Shown here: positions 38,058 through 52,262 of the stretch, piece after piece
How positions within the stretch are numbered: the first letter of the stretch is position 1
Layout: each line of letters begins with the position of its first letter
NCBI RefSeq assembly: GCF_000686585.1
Contig: NZ_KK365990.1
Span: 62,001-126,000, forward strand
From: Mycoplasmopsis lipofaciens ATCC 35015
GTDB lineage: Bacteria; Bacillota_I; Bacilli_A; Mycoplasmatales; Metamycoplasmataceae
DNA length: 64,000 nucleotides
Reading direction: 5' to 3'
Notes under the pieces: generated by a model
Database searches by the model: none
Told to the model about the DNA's origin: nothing
The model's input: the letters and a program-made list of their open reading frames with translations, nothing else
Program-made: the position numbers and the translations under genes

Positions 38058-38086
38058 TTGCGTTTCAAAAAATAAAAGTATATAAT
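38058..38086 (+). promoter_or_regulatory. Promoter of the phosphohexomutase gene (leaderless)
   Basis: TTGCGT (38058-38063) and TATAAT (38081-38086) are 17 bases apart. Transcription starting seven bases after the -10 box would begin at or one base before the ATG at 38094. Confidence 0.6.
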
Positions 38087-38093
38087 ATGGGCT

Positions 38094-39650
38094 ATGCAAG
38101 ATATGAAAATTAAAAAATTGGAATTTGGTACCGCGGGCATTCGTGGTAAATTAGGTAAAAATGAAGATCATTTAAACTATGCACATGTGCAAAGAGTAGC
38201 GCATGGATTTTCTAATTATTTGTTAAATAAATATCCTAATCAGGAAATTAAAATAGCTATTGGGCGTGATAATAGAAGAATGTCATATAGTTTTGCAATT
38301 TGTTGTGCAATGATATTGAATAACTATGGGATAAAAGTTTTTTTTAGTAAAGATATTACTCCCACACCTTTTGTAAGTTATGCAATATTAAAAAATAAAA
38401 TGCAAGGAGGGATTAATATAACTGCTAGTCATAATCCCGCAGAATACAATGGTATTAAGTTATACAATGAAATGGGTAGTCAATGCTTGCCAAAAGAAAT
38501 TGACGAAATGACTAGTTTTTTCGAATCATATGAAAAATATGATGAAAATTTTAATATTCAAAAACTTACTAAAAAAACATTCAAAAATATTAATTTTTTT
38601 AGTAAAAAAATGAAGGATTCTTATATTGATGAAATTTGCAATATTGCAAATGATATTGATACAGACAATATTAAATTGGCATATTCTCCTTTGCATGGAA
38701 CAGGAAGTAAATTTGCTCCCCAAATATTCGAAAAGTTAGGATTAGGCGAAAACGTTTATTTTGTAAAAAAACAAATGAAAATTGACAGGAACTTTACACA
38801 TTGTAGTTATCCTAATCCAGAAAAACAAGATGCCTATATAATGCTTGAAAAATTAGCTAGAAAAAATAATTGTGATTTATTTTTAGTTACTGATCCAGAT
38901 AGCGATAGAGTTGGTTTGGGCATTAAGCATAACGATAAATATGTTTTATTAAATGGTAATGAAACAGCAACATTGATTGCAAATTTTGTTATTAATGTTT
39001 TAAATAAGGATTCAATGAATATCAATAACACCAAATATATGGTGCATTCATATGTTTCATCTAATATGCCTGCTATAATAGCCAAGGAAAAAAATATAGA
39101 TTCTTATGTTGTTCCAACTGGATTTAAATGAATTGGAATGATAATTAATGAACAAAGTAAACAAAATAGAGAGTGTATTTATGCCTTTGAAGAAAGTTAT
39201 GGTTCTCTAAATAAGGAATTTGTTTCTCGTGATAAAGATGCGTTGCAATCTGTAGTAATTTTGCCTAGAATGGTTTCATATTATAAAAAACAAGGCAAAA
39301 CTCTTGTTGATGTTTTAAATGATATTTATGAAAAATATGGTTACATTGTTAGCGGTAATATTGAAATTGAAATAGAGGCAGGAATTAATTTAGAAGATTT
39401 ACAAAATAGATTTAAAAATTTAAATTTTGAAAATCAAATTATTGTTGATTACAATAAAAAAGATAATTTTCTTAAATCTAATATGATAAAAATTGAATTT
39501 ACAGATGATAATTCTTGATTGGCTTTAAGACCTTCAGGAACAGAACCTAAAATTAAATATTATATTTTTGCATTTGGAAAAACTCAAACAGCAGCACAAG
39601 AAAAATTTGATTTTTTTAAAACAAAAATTATTGGTTCAAATAAAAATTAG
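38094..39650 (+). CDS. Phosphoglucomutase/phosphomannomutase
   Basis: 518 residues, a full alpha-D-phosphohexomutase. All four active-site blocks are present: TASHNPAEYNG with phospho-Ser112, the magnesium loop DPDSDR from Asp267, the sugar-binding loop PTGFKWIG, and FEESYGS followed by a C-terminal phosphate-binding segment RPSGTEPKIKYY. It interconverts hexose 1- and 6-phosphates, feeding glycolipid and polysaccharide synthesis. It is the intact counterpart of the degenerate domain at 8674-11613. No ribosome binding site is present, fitting a leaderless transcript. Confidence 0.93.
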
Positions 39651-39674
39651 GCTTTATTGTTTAGCCTAATTTTT
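39642..39674. terminator. Bidirectional terminator, mutase and P-type ATPase genes
   Basis: AAAAATTAGGC, 11-base loop, GCCTAATTTTT. Both stop codons (39648-39650 and 39666-39668) lie within the hairpin, which shows how tightly packed the convergent pair is. Confidence 0.85.
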
Positions 39675-42353
39675 ATTTTTTCGTCTAATTAAATTTATAA
39701 GTTTATAAATTTCATTGTATGCAATTAATCCAAAGGAAATTGGTATTGACATAGCTATTAAATTTACGTTATTATAATAATTAGTTGACATTCTAAACAT
39801 TTTTGCTAATTGTGGAATGAAAACAATTATTAGAGTTGCAACCAATGAAAAACTTGCTGATAATCAAACAAGTCAATATTTTTTAAAACTTGCGGTAAAT
39901 ATTGATTTTTCACTCATCAAATTAATCGAATTTATAGAAGCGGCAACACCAAGGGTTACAAATGCAGTAGTAGAAGCTACCGAAGCTACATCTAAATTAT
40001 TTTGTATAGCATATTCAGCACCTAATACATAGCTAATCAAAGATAACAATGAAAGAATACATGATTGAATTATTAAATTCATTCCCATACCTCTTGCAAA
40101 TATGCTTTCTTTCTTTTCAAATGGTTTTCGATTCATAACATTTTTGTTACTATCAACAAATCCTAATGCTATGGCTGGTAAACCATGTGTTAATAAATTG
40201 ATTCATAATAATTGGCTTGCAGCAAAGATATAAAAACCATTTATATAATATTTCTTATATGCAAAAAAGAATGCAATCATTCCAATTAACATAATTAACA
40301 CTTCTGATAGTGAACTAATTAGTAAATTTAAAATAACTGTTTTTATTTTGTCATATATTAAGCGTCCATTTTTAACGGAATTAACAATAGTATTAAAATT
40401 ATCATCAACCAAAATTAAATCTGCAGCTTGTTTTGATACATCGGTTCCTGTTATTCCCATTGCGCAACCTATGTCACTTGCTTTAAGTGCTGGTGCATCA
40501 TTAACACCATCTCCAGTCATGGCAACAACCTTTTCATGTGCTTGCCATGCTTTTATAATTCTTAATTTATCTTCAGGATTAACACGAGCATAAACTGATA
40601 TTGAACTAACTTTATTTTTAAGTTCTTCATCACTCATTTTTTTAAGTTCTTCACCATTTATACATAAATCCCCATTTTGATATATATCAAGTTTGCTAGC
40701 TATTGCCTTAGCTGTAACGATATGATCTCCTGTAATCATCACAGTTTTAATTCCTGCAAGTTTAGCTTCAGCAATGCTTTGAGCAACATTTGCTCTCGGA
40801 GGGTCAATCATTGCAACTAAACCAATTAGTTCTAGATCATTTTCATCTTTAAAATCTAATGTTTCAATTGCATGATTTTTTTTAGCAATAGCTAAAACAC
40901 GATACGATTTTTTAGCTCATTCTTCATTTATTTTTTTGATTTCTTGTTTATCAATATTTATACATTTTTCAATAATCACATCAGGAGCACCTTTTGTTAT
41001 TATTTCATAGTTATTTTCAACTTTGATAAGAACACTTGACATTTTTCTATTACTATCAAATGGTAATGAAGTTAAGATAGGATATTTATTTATTAGATTT
41101 TCTTTTGTGAGATTGAATGAATAAGATCACCTTAAAATTCCAGTTTCGGTAGGATCACCCACTTCTTTAAATTCATTTTGTTTTTTATTATAAGTTATAA
41201 ATCCATCATTGCATAGTGTGAAATATTTTGCTAATTCTAAAAACGAGTTCTCATTTTGTTTATTTATAAAAGTTTGCTTAGAGCAAATATAAGAATCAAC
41301 AACTCGCATTTTATTTTCAGTTAATGTTCCTGTTTTATCGGTACATATTATTGAAGCAGAACCGAGTGTTTCAACTGCAAGTAAATTTTTAACTAACCCA
41401 TTTTGTTTACTAAGTTTTTTCACTCCAATGAATAAAATAACTGTTGTAAAAGTGATTAAACCCTCAGGAATTGCTGCTACTGCTAAACTTATACCTGTCA
41501 CTAAACTCTCGGTATAAATATCAGGATTATTTCATATTCCTGTAGATATATTATTCATAAGAATTTGCATTATAAAACTTATAAATAATAAAATTATTCC
41601 TGAATAACCAAATCATTTTCCCAATTTATTTAATTTGAATTGTAATGGCGTTATATTTTTATTTTCATTTTGAATCATTGAATTGATAATTCCAATTTGA
41701 GTATTAGACCCTGTTTTTTCTACTAAACAAATTGCTCTACCATTAGTGACATATGTACCAGAATAAACCATATGTGAGTTATTGGCTAATATTTTGTCAA
41801 CTTTTTTGTCGAAGTCCTCTTTCTTTTTAACAGGTATACTTTCTCCTGTTAAGGAAGATTCAATAACTTCTAAATTATTGGATTCGATTATTTTGCAATC
41901 AGCATTAATTGTATCGCCTGATGCTAAAATGATAATATCTCCTGGAACTATTAAATTAGCTGGCACAATTTCTACTTTATTATCTCTAATTACAGTTGTA
42001 TTTACTTGATTAATTTTTTCTAAAGCCCTCACAGCTTGATCGCTTTTTATTTCTTGATATGCACCTAACATACTATTTAAAATAATTACAATCATTATAA
42101 TTCCTGGTTCAACATAAGATACAATAAGTTCTTTCAAAGAATTATTATTTTGTAAATGTTCATAAATTGCTAACGACAAACTAATTAATGCTGCAATTAT
42201 TAATAGAATTACCATTGGATCCATAAATTGTTTTAAAAATGCAATGAAAGGATTTAGTTTCTTCTTTTTAAGTAGTGTATTTTCTCCATATTGATTTAAT
42301 TTTTGTAGGACTTCTTCTTTTTTTAAACCTTTTTTTAATTTTTCGTTATTCAT
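39666..42353 (-). CDS. Calcium-type P-type ATPase (PacL/SERCA family)
   Basis: 895 residues through several TGA-Trp codons. The N-terminal actuator domain has SSLTGESIPV; the phosphorylation motif CTDKTGTLTEN has Asp339; then VMITGDHIVTAKA and AMTGDGVNDAPALK of the P domain. Cation_ATPase_N and C regions flank the usual ten spans. P2A-type pumps export Ca2+ (or Mn2+) at the cost of ATP. AAAGGA lies just upstream of the ATG. It is divergent from rpmF. Confidence 0.93.
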
Positions 42354-42590
42354 GTGTTTCCTTTTATACTTTAAAAAGTATATAAATTTATTATTTCATT
42401 TAATTAATAGATAAAAATAATTTTAAACTAAATATTTAATTATTTTAGGTATTTTAAAAACAAACTTCGAAAATTAGTTGTTGTAAATTAAAAAAATACT
42501 TTCTTATTTTATTTTTTAATCTATAATAGAAATACATTTTAATAAATAGTAAAGTTTGATAAATTTTTAACTTTAAATGAAGGAGGAATT
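42354..42590. promoter_or_regulatory. Divergent promoter region between the ATPase gene and rpmF
   Basis: A 237-base AT-rich gap without an open frame. TATAAT at 42522-42527 faces rpmF, with a weak TTTCTT-like -35 region about 17 bases earlier. The minus side holds the ATPase ribosome binding site and AT-rich sequence with no strong box. Confidence 0.5.
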
Positions 42591-42791
42591 GTGGCTATAG
42601 TTCCAAAGCGTAAAACATCTAAACAACGTAAACATAAAAGACGTACTCATGATGCGTTGCCTGTACAAAATTTAATTGCATGTAAAAACTGTACACAATT
42701 AATTCAACAACACCGTGTATGTGAATTTTGTGGTTTTTATAAAGGCAAAAAAGTTGAAGGTTACAAGAGTTTAAATTTACGTAATTCATAA
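42591..42791 (+). CDS. rpmF: 50S ribosomal protein L32 (bL32)
   Basis: 66 residues beginning at GTG, with AGGAGG seven bases upstream. The start IVPKRKTSKQRKHKRRTH is the basic L32 N-terminus, followed by a zinc ribbon: CKNC...CEFC. It is monocistronic with a clear promoter and terminator. Confidence 0.95.
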   Translation: MAIVPKRKTSKQRKHKRRTHDALPVQNLIACKNCTQLIQQHRVCEFCGFYKGKKVEGYKSLNLRNS

Positions 42792-42800
42792 TAATCCAGT

Positions 42801-42828
42801 AGTTGAATTTATTTAATTCAACTTTTTT
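42801..42828 (+). terminator. rpmF terminator
   Basis: AGTTGAATT, five-base loop, AATTCAACT, then a T run. Confidence 0.85.
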
Positions 42829-42883
42829 ATTACCTATTATTTTTTAATAAGTAATATAAAAATTATTTATAATACATAACATT

Positions 42884-44482
42884 ATGAAAGAATTAATAAT
42901 TACACTATCATTTTTTCTTTGTTTGATTTCTTTTTCTAGTTTAGTTGCTATAGTTTTTTTAGTGTCTAGAAAAAGAATTTATTTAAAACATGAACAAACC
43001 ATTGAAAAATGAATAAAAAGAATTTCTGCAGAAGATAATGATATTGAAGCTTCATTAACTAGATTTTATACAATGTCCAAAAAAAGAACTGAGTATAAAA
43101 ATGACTTGATTGAACTAGAGAAAATAAATGAAAAAATTAAATGTTTAGAAAAAGATATTAGAATTCATTTAATTGAATGGAAAAAGTATTTAGAAAAATT
43201 TAAGCTCTTTTTATGTAAGAAAAAATATAAAATAGCATTACCAATATATGAAAAAATTTGTATTTTGTATGAAAAATTTAATTCTATATCGAATAAATTA
43301 AATAAACATTGAAACACAATCGATACAGTTTCAACAAATTCTTTTAATAAAATTCGAGAATTAAAAAAATATTTAAATATTAAAAAAAGTAAATTAATAT
43401 ATTCATACGATTACTTAATTAAAGAACTTAATGAATTGGAAAACATAACTCAAGAATTAGAAGAAGAAAAAATGACTAATTCAATTTCTAATGTTTCTGT
43501 TTCATTAAATGAACATGAAAAAAGAATTAATATCTTTATTTCTAAAATAGAATATTTAATAAATTTAGAATGAGCTATCTTTTATGATTTGCCTTTAAAA
43601 CTTCAACAAATGAAGACAACTTCTCATAATTTAAAAGTTAATAATTTAAGGGAAGAATTGAATATTTTAAAACAAGAATGATTAAACATTCCATATAAAA
43701 CAGTGCTTAAAAAGGTTAAAAAAATTTACTTTGATGTGTTTTTAATAGAAAATTCTTTATTTGAGTTAAATAAGTTTGATAGTTTTGTAAAAAACTCATT
43801 TGTTGATATTAAAAATATGTTAGAAAATCTAAGAACATTTTTAATGAAAAATCATTTTATTTTTAGTGCAAAAAATAAATTTTCAGAATTTACAAAAATA
43901 TTTGACCAAATAATTTTAAATTTCAATAGTATTTTTCAAAATTATGAAAGTAAAGAATTTGATCAAGAAGAGCATTTAGAATTACAAGTTTTTTTTAAAC
44001 AAATAATAGATTTAGTAGAGCAAATAAATGATTTAGTTACAAATATTAATTATGAAGAAACACAAAAACAATGAAAACTTTATTATTTAGAAATTACAAA
44101 ATTGTGATATTTAAATTTAATGAAAAATAGAAATCTTTTAGAAGAAAGCAATGAAAATAATAATAAATTTGATATTTTAATTAAAAATTATTCGTTATTA
44201 GTTACTCAAAATGCTTTTGATGAATATATCTATTTTAAAGATGAATTATGAAAAAAATGACATTCTATTTTAATTGAATTAACAAAAAAAATTTTAACTG
44301 CTTTAGCATATAAAAATATGACAGAAATTTTGATTAATAAATTAATTAATCATAGACAAAATAATTTAGAATTAAATAATGTTTTACAAGGAATAAATAT
44401 GAAAATGATTGCTAAAGATTATCAAAAAGCTTATGAAATATTAAGTGGTCATTTAAAAAAAGGAAAAAAATATGTACTCTAA
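42884..44482 (+). CDS. EzrA-like coiled-coil membrane protein
   Basis: 532 residues. One N-terminal span (about 4-26, outside-in topology) is followed by a long coiled-coil-rich region without Cys-rich or enzymatic motifs. That architecture and the position directly before thiI match EzrA, the FtsZ-ring regulator of Firmicutes, which is part of the ezrA-iscS-thiI neighbourhood in Bacillus. Sequence similarity cannot be proven by eye. TATAAT ends about ten bases before the ATG, so the leader is at most a few bases. It overlaps thiI by 11 bases. Confidence 0.55.
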
Positions 44483-45602
44483 AATTTTATTAAGATACGG
44501 TGAATTAACTTTAAAAGGAAAAAATAGAAATACTTTTATTAATTTACTAGCAAAAAATATAACTAAAATTGTGAATGAAAAACCATTTGTTGAATATGAC
44601 AGAATGTATCTTTCATATAGCGAAGATAATATGAAAAAATTAACAAATGTTTTTGGATTAACTTCATTTTCACCTGTTATTGTGTGTGATAATAATTTGG
44701 AATCTATAAAAAATCTAGCATTAAAGTCATTAAAAAAAGAGACAAAAACTTTTAAAATTGCAACTAGACGAAGTAATAAAAATTTTAAATATAATTCTCA
44801 AGAAATGAATAATTTAATTGGTTCGTTCATATTGAAAAATAGTTCAGTAAAAGTAGATGTTCACAACCCTGATCAAATAATTAATGTTGAAATAAGAGCA
44901 AAAGAAACTTACGTTTTTAGTGATAATATTAGACTATATGGTGGTTTGCCTGTAGGTGTATCTGGCTCTACGTTACATTTAATGAGTGGTGGTATAGATT
45001 CTCCAGTGGCTGCTTTTGAATTAATGAAAAGAGGATTAAATGTTTCATTTTTATCTTTTGTTACACCTCCGCAAACCGATGAAACAACAATAAGTAAATT
45101 GAAGCGCTTAATTCAAAAATTATCTAATTTTCAGACTAAAACTATTTGATATTTAGCTGATTATTCCAATTTAATGAATTACATATCATTGATTTCTAAT
45201 GAAGCATATAAAATCACTATTATGAGACGAAGTTTTTATCGAATTGCTTGTAAAATAGCGGCTAAAAGAAAAATACCAGCTATTTCTAATGGGGAAAACA
45301 TTGGACAAGTTGCATCACAAACATTAGAATCACTTGAAGTTATTTCCAAAGAAGCTGATAGATTAATTTTCAGACCCGTTTTAACAAATGATAAAATCGA
45401 TACTATAAATTTAGCTAAACAAATTGGAACCTATGAAATTTCTATAGAAAAAGCAAATGAAACTTGTGAGTTGTTTGCACCAAAAGAACCTGTTACAAAA
45501 CCAAAACTTGAGGAAGTTTTAAAATTAGAACAAGAACTTGATATGCTAGATGAATTAGAAAATGAATTAATTCAAAATAAAATTCAAATCATTAAATTTT
45601 AA
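44472..45602 (+). CDS. thiI: tRNA 4-thiouridine synthetase
   Basis: 376 residues. An N-terminal ferredoxin-like/THUMP domain is followed by the PP-loop ATPase HLMSGGIDSPVAAFELM (about residue 170). The rhodanese domain of the E. coli enzyme is absent, as in Bacillus, so sulfur must come directly from a cysteine desulfurase (not in the window). It makes s4U8 in tRNA. AGGAAAAAAAT lies before the ATG, which is inside the end of the EzrA-like gene. Confidence 0.92.
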
Positions 45603-45620
45603 TTACAAAAATGTAACATT

Positions 45621-45647
45621 ATATAGATTTAAAATCTATATTTTTTT
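45621..45647 (+). terminator. thiI terminator
   Basis: ATATAGATT, three-base loop, AATCTATAT, then T6. It lies 18 bases after the stop. Confidence 0.75.
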
Positions 45648-45678
45648 ATCAAATATGAAATTATTATCATTAATATAA

Positions 45679-47121
<1,443 letters not shown>

Positions 47122-47135
47122 ATAAAAAATGACGA

Positions 47136-47169
47136 AAAAATAACCCAGAATAATTTATGGGTTATTTTT
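47136..47169. terminator. Bidirectional terminator, eno and transglutaminase-fold lipoprotein genes
   Basis: AAAAATAACCCA, ten-base loop, TGGGTTATTTTT. It lies between stops at 47121 and 47172. Confidence 0.85.
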
Positions 47170-47171
47170 AT

Positions 47172-48980
47172 TTATCTTGGAAATTTAACGCTGTACATAT
47201 CCAATTTATTTCTTTCTTTTCAAAATTGTTGTAAATATAAATATTCTTTATCAACTGTTCTTATTTTGTTATTATTTTCATCAAATGCTAGTTGTTTTCA
47301 TGTTACTAACAAATGTTTTCGAGAGTGTGGTGTAATAGATTTAGATTGTATAGATATATTATTACCTAGAATAACAGGGTCATCAAAAGTACAATCTACA
47401 AATAAATATTCATCATCTATTTTTACCATGTTTCAGGCATGAGGTTGTTCAACGCCATTAACAAGAACAGGACCTGTGATATATCATGATTCAATATTTA
47501 GAAAAGTCATAAATTTTTGAAACATTCTTGCATATCCCTCGCAAACAACTCCTTGTTGATTCTGTGGAAATGTTACAAATGTGTATGGACTTCTTATTAT
47601 TTCTGATTTGGATGGATCATTCAAATCCTTATTATTTGAATAATCAATATAATCTATTATTCAATTATGAACAGATTCTATTTTTTGTCTTTTACTCATT
47701 TTTATACTTATAATATCTTTTATTTTATTTTTAACAAATTCATTTACTTGTATTTCTTCGTTTGCATTACTTGTTCTATATTTAAAACTAAAATTATAAA
47801 TGTTATTATCAATTCCTGAACCAGTTCATAACTCTGTTACATCATTATAATAATTGGCCCCACCTGTAAGGTCATATATTAATTCTTGAAAATTAGATCT
47901 AACAACAATATCGTTTTCTTCATTTTCAATTACAAAAGGTTTGAAATATTTTAAATTTCTAATATGAGCTGTACCAGCGAAAAGTAAATTTTTTCTTATT
48001 TTGTAAATGTCTTCATCACTTATTCAATTAAACTTGTTTCTATTTTTTAAAAAATCTAATTTATTAAAATTAACAATATAGCTATCTGTATTATCAAATG
48101 TTAAATCAATGTCTCTTTGCACATTATCTAAATATTTTGAAATTTGATTTATGTTAAATTCAAAATATTTTTCATTCGCTAGTATTTGCTCTATATTAAA
48201 ACGGCTTCCATTGAATGAGTTTATAAGAGTAATAATAATATTTTTTATATTAGCTTGTGTTAAATATTGTTTTACAAAATTTTCAAATGCATGAAGCGAA
48301 ATATTATATCTTTCTCCTCTTAAATAAAAATAATCATAAACATCATTTGAAAAGTTTAATAATTGTTTTCTAATTCTATTAACCAAATTAGCAAGGTAAA
48401 TAGCTTTATTTAATTGATTTTGATCTTGAATTTTTTGTCTAATATTATTTAAATTTACATTTTTATTACCTATTATTTTTAAAATATTTTCTTTCATTAA
48501 AGCTTTTTTAATTTTAGCTTTATTTAAAATTTCATTTTTATATAATGAAAAATTAATTTTTGAAACTCCTTTTTCATTTACTTCATTTATTTTGTCATCA
48601 TCAGAGTCTTGAGAATCATTAGGAATTTCAATGTTTTCATCATCTACTACAACGGATTGAAATTTATTTATTGCTTTTTTTAATTCCAAAGCCAAAACAA
48701 GAAAGTCGTTGTTATTTATTACTTTATTTTTACCATTTTTAGCATTATTTATCGCACTTGTCAATTCATTTATTCTTTTTATATCAAAAGAATTATCTGT
48801 TTTTATGATATTTTCAGCTTCGTTAATCAATTCATTTAATTTTTTTTCTTCAGGAGATTTGTCCTTTTCGTTTTGTGTATTAAAAAAATTATTGAAGTTA
48901 CAACCAATAGTTATAAACGGAATTGGTGTCATTGCTATTATTGAGCATAATTTAATTTTTTTTATTAGTTTTTTATTCAT
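47172..48980 (-). CDS. Lipoprotein with transglutaminase-like cysteine protease domain
   Basis: 602 residues. The signal peptide IIAMTPIPFITIGC ends in a lipobox with Cys27. Residues about 30-330 are hydrophilic, helix-rich and unrecognised. The C-terminal domain is a transglutaminase/arthropod-type cysteine peptidase fold with all three catalytic residues: Cys480 in GVVCEGYARMF, His514 in PHAWNMV and Asp529 in LFVDCTFDDP. It is surface-anchored, so it may act on host or self proteins. AGAGGTG precedes the ATG. Confidence 0.83.
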
Positions 48981-49049
48981 ATTTAGACACCTCTTTTCTC
49001 TTTTATTATATTAAATAAATTTAACGTTTTTCTAGATTAATAAAATAAA

Positions 49050-49069
49050 ATATAGCAATAAAGCTATAT
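49050..49069 (-). terminator. Terminator of the CNNM gene
   Basis: ATATAGC, six-base loop, GCTATAT, with T-rich sequence after it on the minus strand. It overlaps the stop codon at 49064-49066. Confidence 0.65.
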
Positions 49070-50347
49070 TAATTCTTTTTCTATTGTTGTTTCATTGTCG
49101 ATAATATCAGCATTATTTCCCAATTCAACTTCGAATCTATAATATTTATTTTTACGATCAGGAACTCAAAAAGTTCTAAAAGTTATATCATCAACTTGAT
49201 ATTTTGTAGATTTTGTAATTTTGTGTTCAGTTCTTTTTTCTAATCATTCTCTCAATGTCATTTCTTTTTCATCTTGATTTAATTCTAATTCAATTTCAAG
49301 TTGTCTAATCATTTCTTTTATTTTTACATATCCAGAAACATGGAATAATTCTAAACTAATTTCAAATATATCTTTTATTTCTTCATCATCATATTCATCA
49401 TAAATTTCTCCAACAACTTCTTCTAATATATCTTCAATTGTTAATATTCCAATTACATCACTTGACTGATTATTTTTAGTAACGAAAGCCATTTGAGCTC
49501 TTTTAAGTCTCATTTTTTCTAATGAACTTGCTAAAGTAGCGTTTGAACTGATTGATGGAACAACTTTTAAGTAATTAATGATTTTATTTTTGTTTTGTAA
49601 AAAGAATATATCTTTTAAGTGCAATATTCCTATCAATTGACCATCTTTGTCAATTGGTAACCTACTATAATTGGTATTTTTAAATACTTCAAGTGCCTCT
49701 TGCACATTTGCATCTCATTTTATTGTTGAAACATTTTTTAGTTTTATGTAATGGCGTGCAGTCTTTATACTATCAAGATCTAATGCGTTTTGTGCCATAA
49801 TACTTTCATTTGTTTCTAATACACCCTCATTTTGTGCTACATCAATTAAATTTTTTACATCTTTTTCACTATTGGTTATGTAAATTTTTTTACCAATTTT
49901 ACCTATTGAAAATGTTATTGGTCAAAGAAGATAATACAAAATTAACAATACATAACAAAAAGTTTGTGCAAATCATATTGGATGAGCTTTTGCTAATAAT
50001 TTAGGCATAATTTCACCAAATAAAACTATAATAGGTGTCATTATTAACGTTGAAATTAAAACACTGTATGATTTTAATTCAGGAATAGATGAACTAAAAA
50101 TATATGAAATTAGTGCTGAAGATGTGATATTAACTATGTTGTTAAAAATAAGTATTGTTCCTAATGTTTGATTAAAAAAACTATATTGTTTTTTAATAAT
50201 TTTTGCTCCAAAGCCCTTATTTTCGACTAATGTTTCGATTTTTCCAGGATTTAGAGATGTATATGCAGTCTCGCATCCACTAAAAATTGCACTACATATT
50301 AAGAGTAAAAATAATACTATTAGAAATAAAATTGTTATCGGGTCCAT
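49064..50347 (-). CDS. CNNM/HlyC-CorC family transporter protein
   Basis: 427 residues. The DUF21 membrane domain (four spans, residues 1-180, with GCETAYTSLNPGKIE and PIIVLFGEIMPKLLAKAHP) is followed by a CBS pair (YSRLPIDKDGQLIGILHLKD and VIGILTIEDILEEVVGEIYDEYD) and a C-terminal CorC_HlyC domain. These proteins export Mg2+ or affect cation homeostasis; the old 'haemolysin' name is misleading. It follows dnaB by 24 bases and may share its message. Confidence 0.92.
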
Positions 50348-50371
50348 TATTCTTTCCTTTCATTTAAGTTT

Positions 50372-51817
50372 TTACTCATATTCATTTTCACTAAAATCTT
50401 TATATGAAGAATAATCAATATCAGTAAATTTTCCATATGTCATAAAAAACCTTAAGTTATATGATCCTGTAGAGCCATTTCTATGTTTAGCAATTATTAT
50501 ATTAGTTGGTGTGCCAATATCTGCATAACCTTCTTGTATATAATGATTTTGCTTTTCTTCGCTATTTTTTTTCTTATTATTGTAATAACTTTCTCGATAT
50601 ATAAACATAACTATATCAGCATCTTGTTCAATAGCTCCACTTTCACGTAAGTCAGAAAGCATTGGTCGTTTGTCCTCTCTTTTTTCAACTTCACGCGATA
50701 GTTGGCTTAGTGCCAAAATTGGAATATTCAATTCAAGAGATAAAGTTTTAAGAGCCCTACTTATTTTTGAAACTTCTTTTTGTCTATCGTTTTCACTTCT
50801 AAATTTATTTCCTGAACTTTCAACTAGTTGTAAATAGTCAATTATTATTAAACTAAGTGGGTTTACTTTATGCAATCTGCGACATTTTCATATTAAGTTA
50901 TTTAAATCTGTATTATAACTATCATCCATATATAAATTTAATTTGTCAATTTTTTTCATTTTTACTGCATTAATTTTTATGAATTCATTATCTGTTAACA
51001 TTTGAGGTTTTTTAAATTTATTAGCTTCTATTTCAGTTAATGAACTATAAATACGCCCCATTAATTGAATAGGCGTCATTTCTCAACTAAAAAAAGCAAC
51101 TCTTTTACCTTTATGCTGTGCAATATTTGTTGCAATGTTAAGCGCAAATGCGGTTTTACCAATACCTGGTCTAGCTGCTAAAATGATGAGTTCTCCACCA
51201 TGTAAACCTTGTGTTGTATTGTCTATTTCTTTAAATCCAGTTGGTATACCACTGAATTCATTTATATTCGCATCTTTTCTTGCCTCTAGATCACTTAAAT
51301 ATTTATCACTAACATCTTTAGCTGTTAAAAAATCAGAACTTACTTGGCTTCTATCAATATCTAAAATAAGTTGTTGAATTTCATTTATCAATTCGCTTTC
51401 ACTTATTTTGGGATTGACATTCATTTTGTTCGATACTTCTTTAATTTTTCTTTCAATTTTTCGAAGAGATGTTAGTCGAATTAACTCTTCTAAATAAATT
51501 TGAATATTTGCAGAATAACTATTAACAGTGTATAAATATGATAAAAGAGTTGCATCTATAATATTTTTTTTATTTCTTTTGGCTAAATCTAAAATCCGAT
51601 CATCATTAATAGATTGATTGTTTTCAAACAATACTCTAAAAATTTTAAATAATTCACGATATTCAAAAACGGAAAAATCTTCTTCCATTAAAAACGGAAT
51701 AATTTTTCCAGACAATTCGTTACTTCTTAAAATTAAACTCAATAAAGCTGATTCATATTCAACATTAGTATGTTTTGAAATATTTTCATTATACTCAGAT
51801 TCACTTTTATTTGTCAT
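50372..51817 (-). CDS. dnaB: Replicative DNA helicase
   Basis: 481 residues. The N-terminal helical collar ([11 protein letters not shown]) precedes the RecA-like motor: Walker [13 protein letters not shown] near residue 215, Walker [11 protein letters not shown], and [13 protein letters not shown]. It unwinds the fork ahead of the polymerases. The ATG lies inside the last 11 bases of rplI, with AAGGT upstream, an arrangement (gdpP-rplI-dnaB) conserved in Firmicutes. Confidence 0.95.
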
Positions 51818-52262
51818 TCAATGTTACCTTAACTTTCAATTTTGCAATTATATCTTTATATACTTCAACATTAATATCATGCATACCATTTGATACCAAA
51901 TGAACTTTTTGTATTGCGTATTTGTCTAATTTATATCCTTTTTCTGTCATTTTTTTAATAATATCTTTTGTTGAAATGGATTTATGTGTAATTAAATTTC
52001 CATTGTTATCAATATGTGCAGTTAAATTAAACACTAATAATTCTTTTTCAATTTTATTTTTTAATTCTAACGCTTGTGAACGTTTTTCCATTTCATCATT
52101 AACTAACACACTCAATCTTTTTTCTAGATCTTTTTGGGTTTGTTTATTGTATGGAACACCAAAACCTTTAGCAATTAGAAAATTGCTTCCATATCCGTTG
52201 CTAACTTCGATAATGGTGTTAGCTTTACCATCTTTACAGTCTTTAATTAAAATTACTTTCAT
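51807..52262 (-). CDS. rplI: 50S ribosomal protein L9 (bL9)
   Basis: 151 residues. [29 protein letters not shown] is the typical N-terminal domain with the GYGRNFL-like loop, followed by a long central helix and a C-terminal RNA-binding domain. It starts 20 bases inside the end of gdpP and ends 11 bases into dnaB, so all three are translationally coupled. Confidence 0.96.
   Translation of the reverse strand: MKVILIKDCKDGKANTIIEVSNGYGSNFLIAKGFGVPYNKQTQKDLEKRLSVLVNDEMEKRSQALELKNKIEKELLVFNLTAHIDNNGNLITHKSISTKDIIKKMTEKGYKLDKYAIQKVHLVSNGMHDINVEVYKDIIAKLKVKVTLNDK

Noticed and set aside
38087-38102. Alternative ATG codons near the phosphohexomutase start
   Set aside because: The ATG at 38087 is out of frame and the one at 38103 would leave an unexplained distance from the -10 box; 38094 fits the leaderless pattern.
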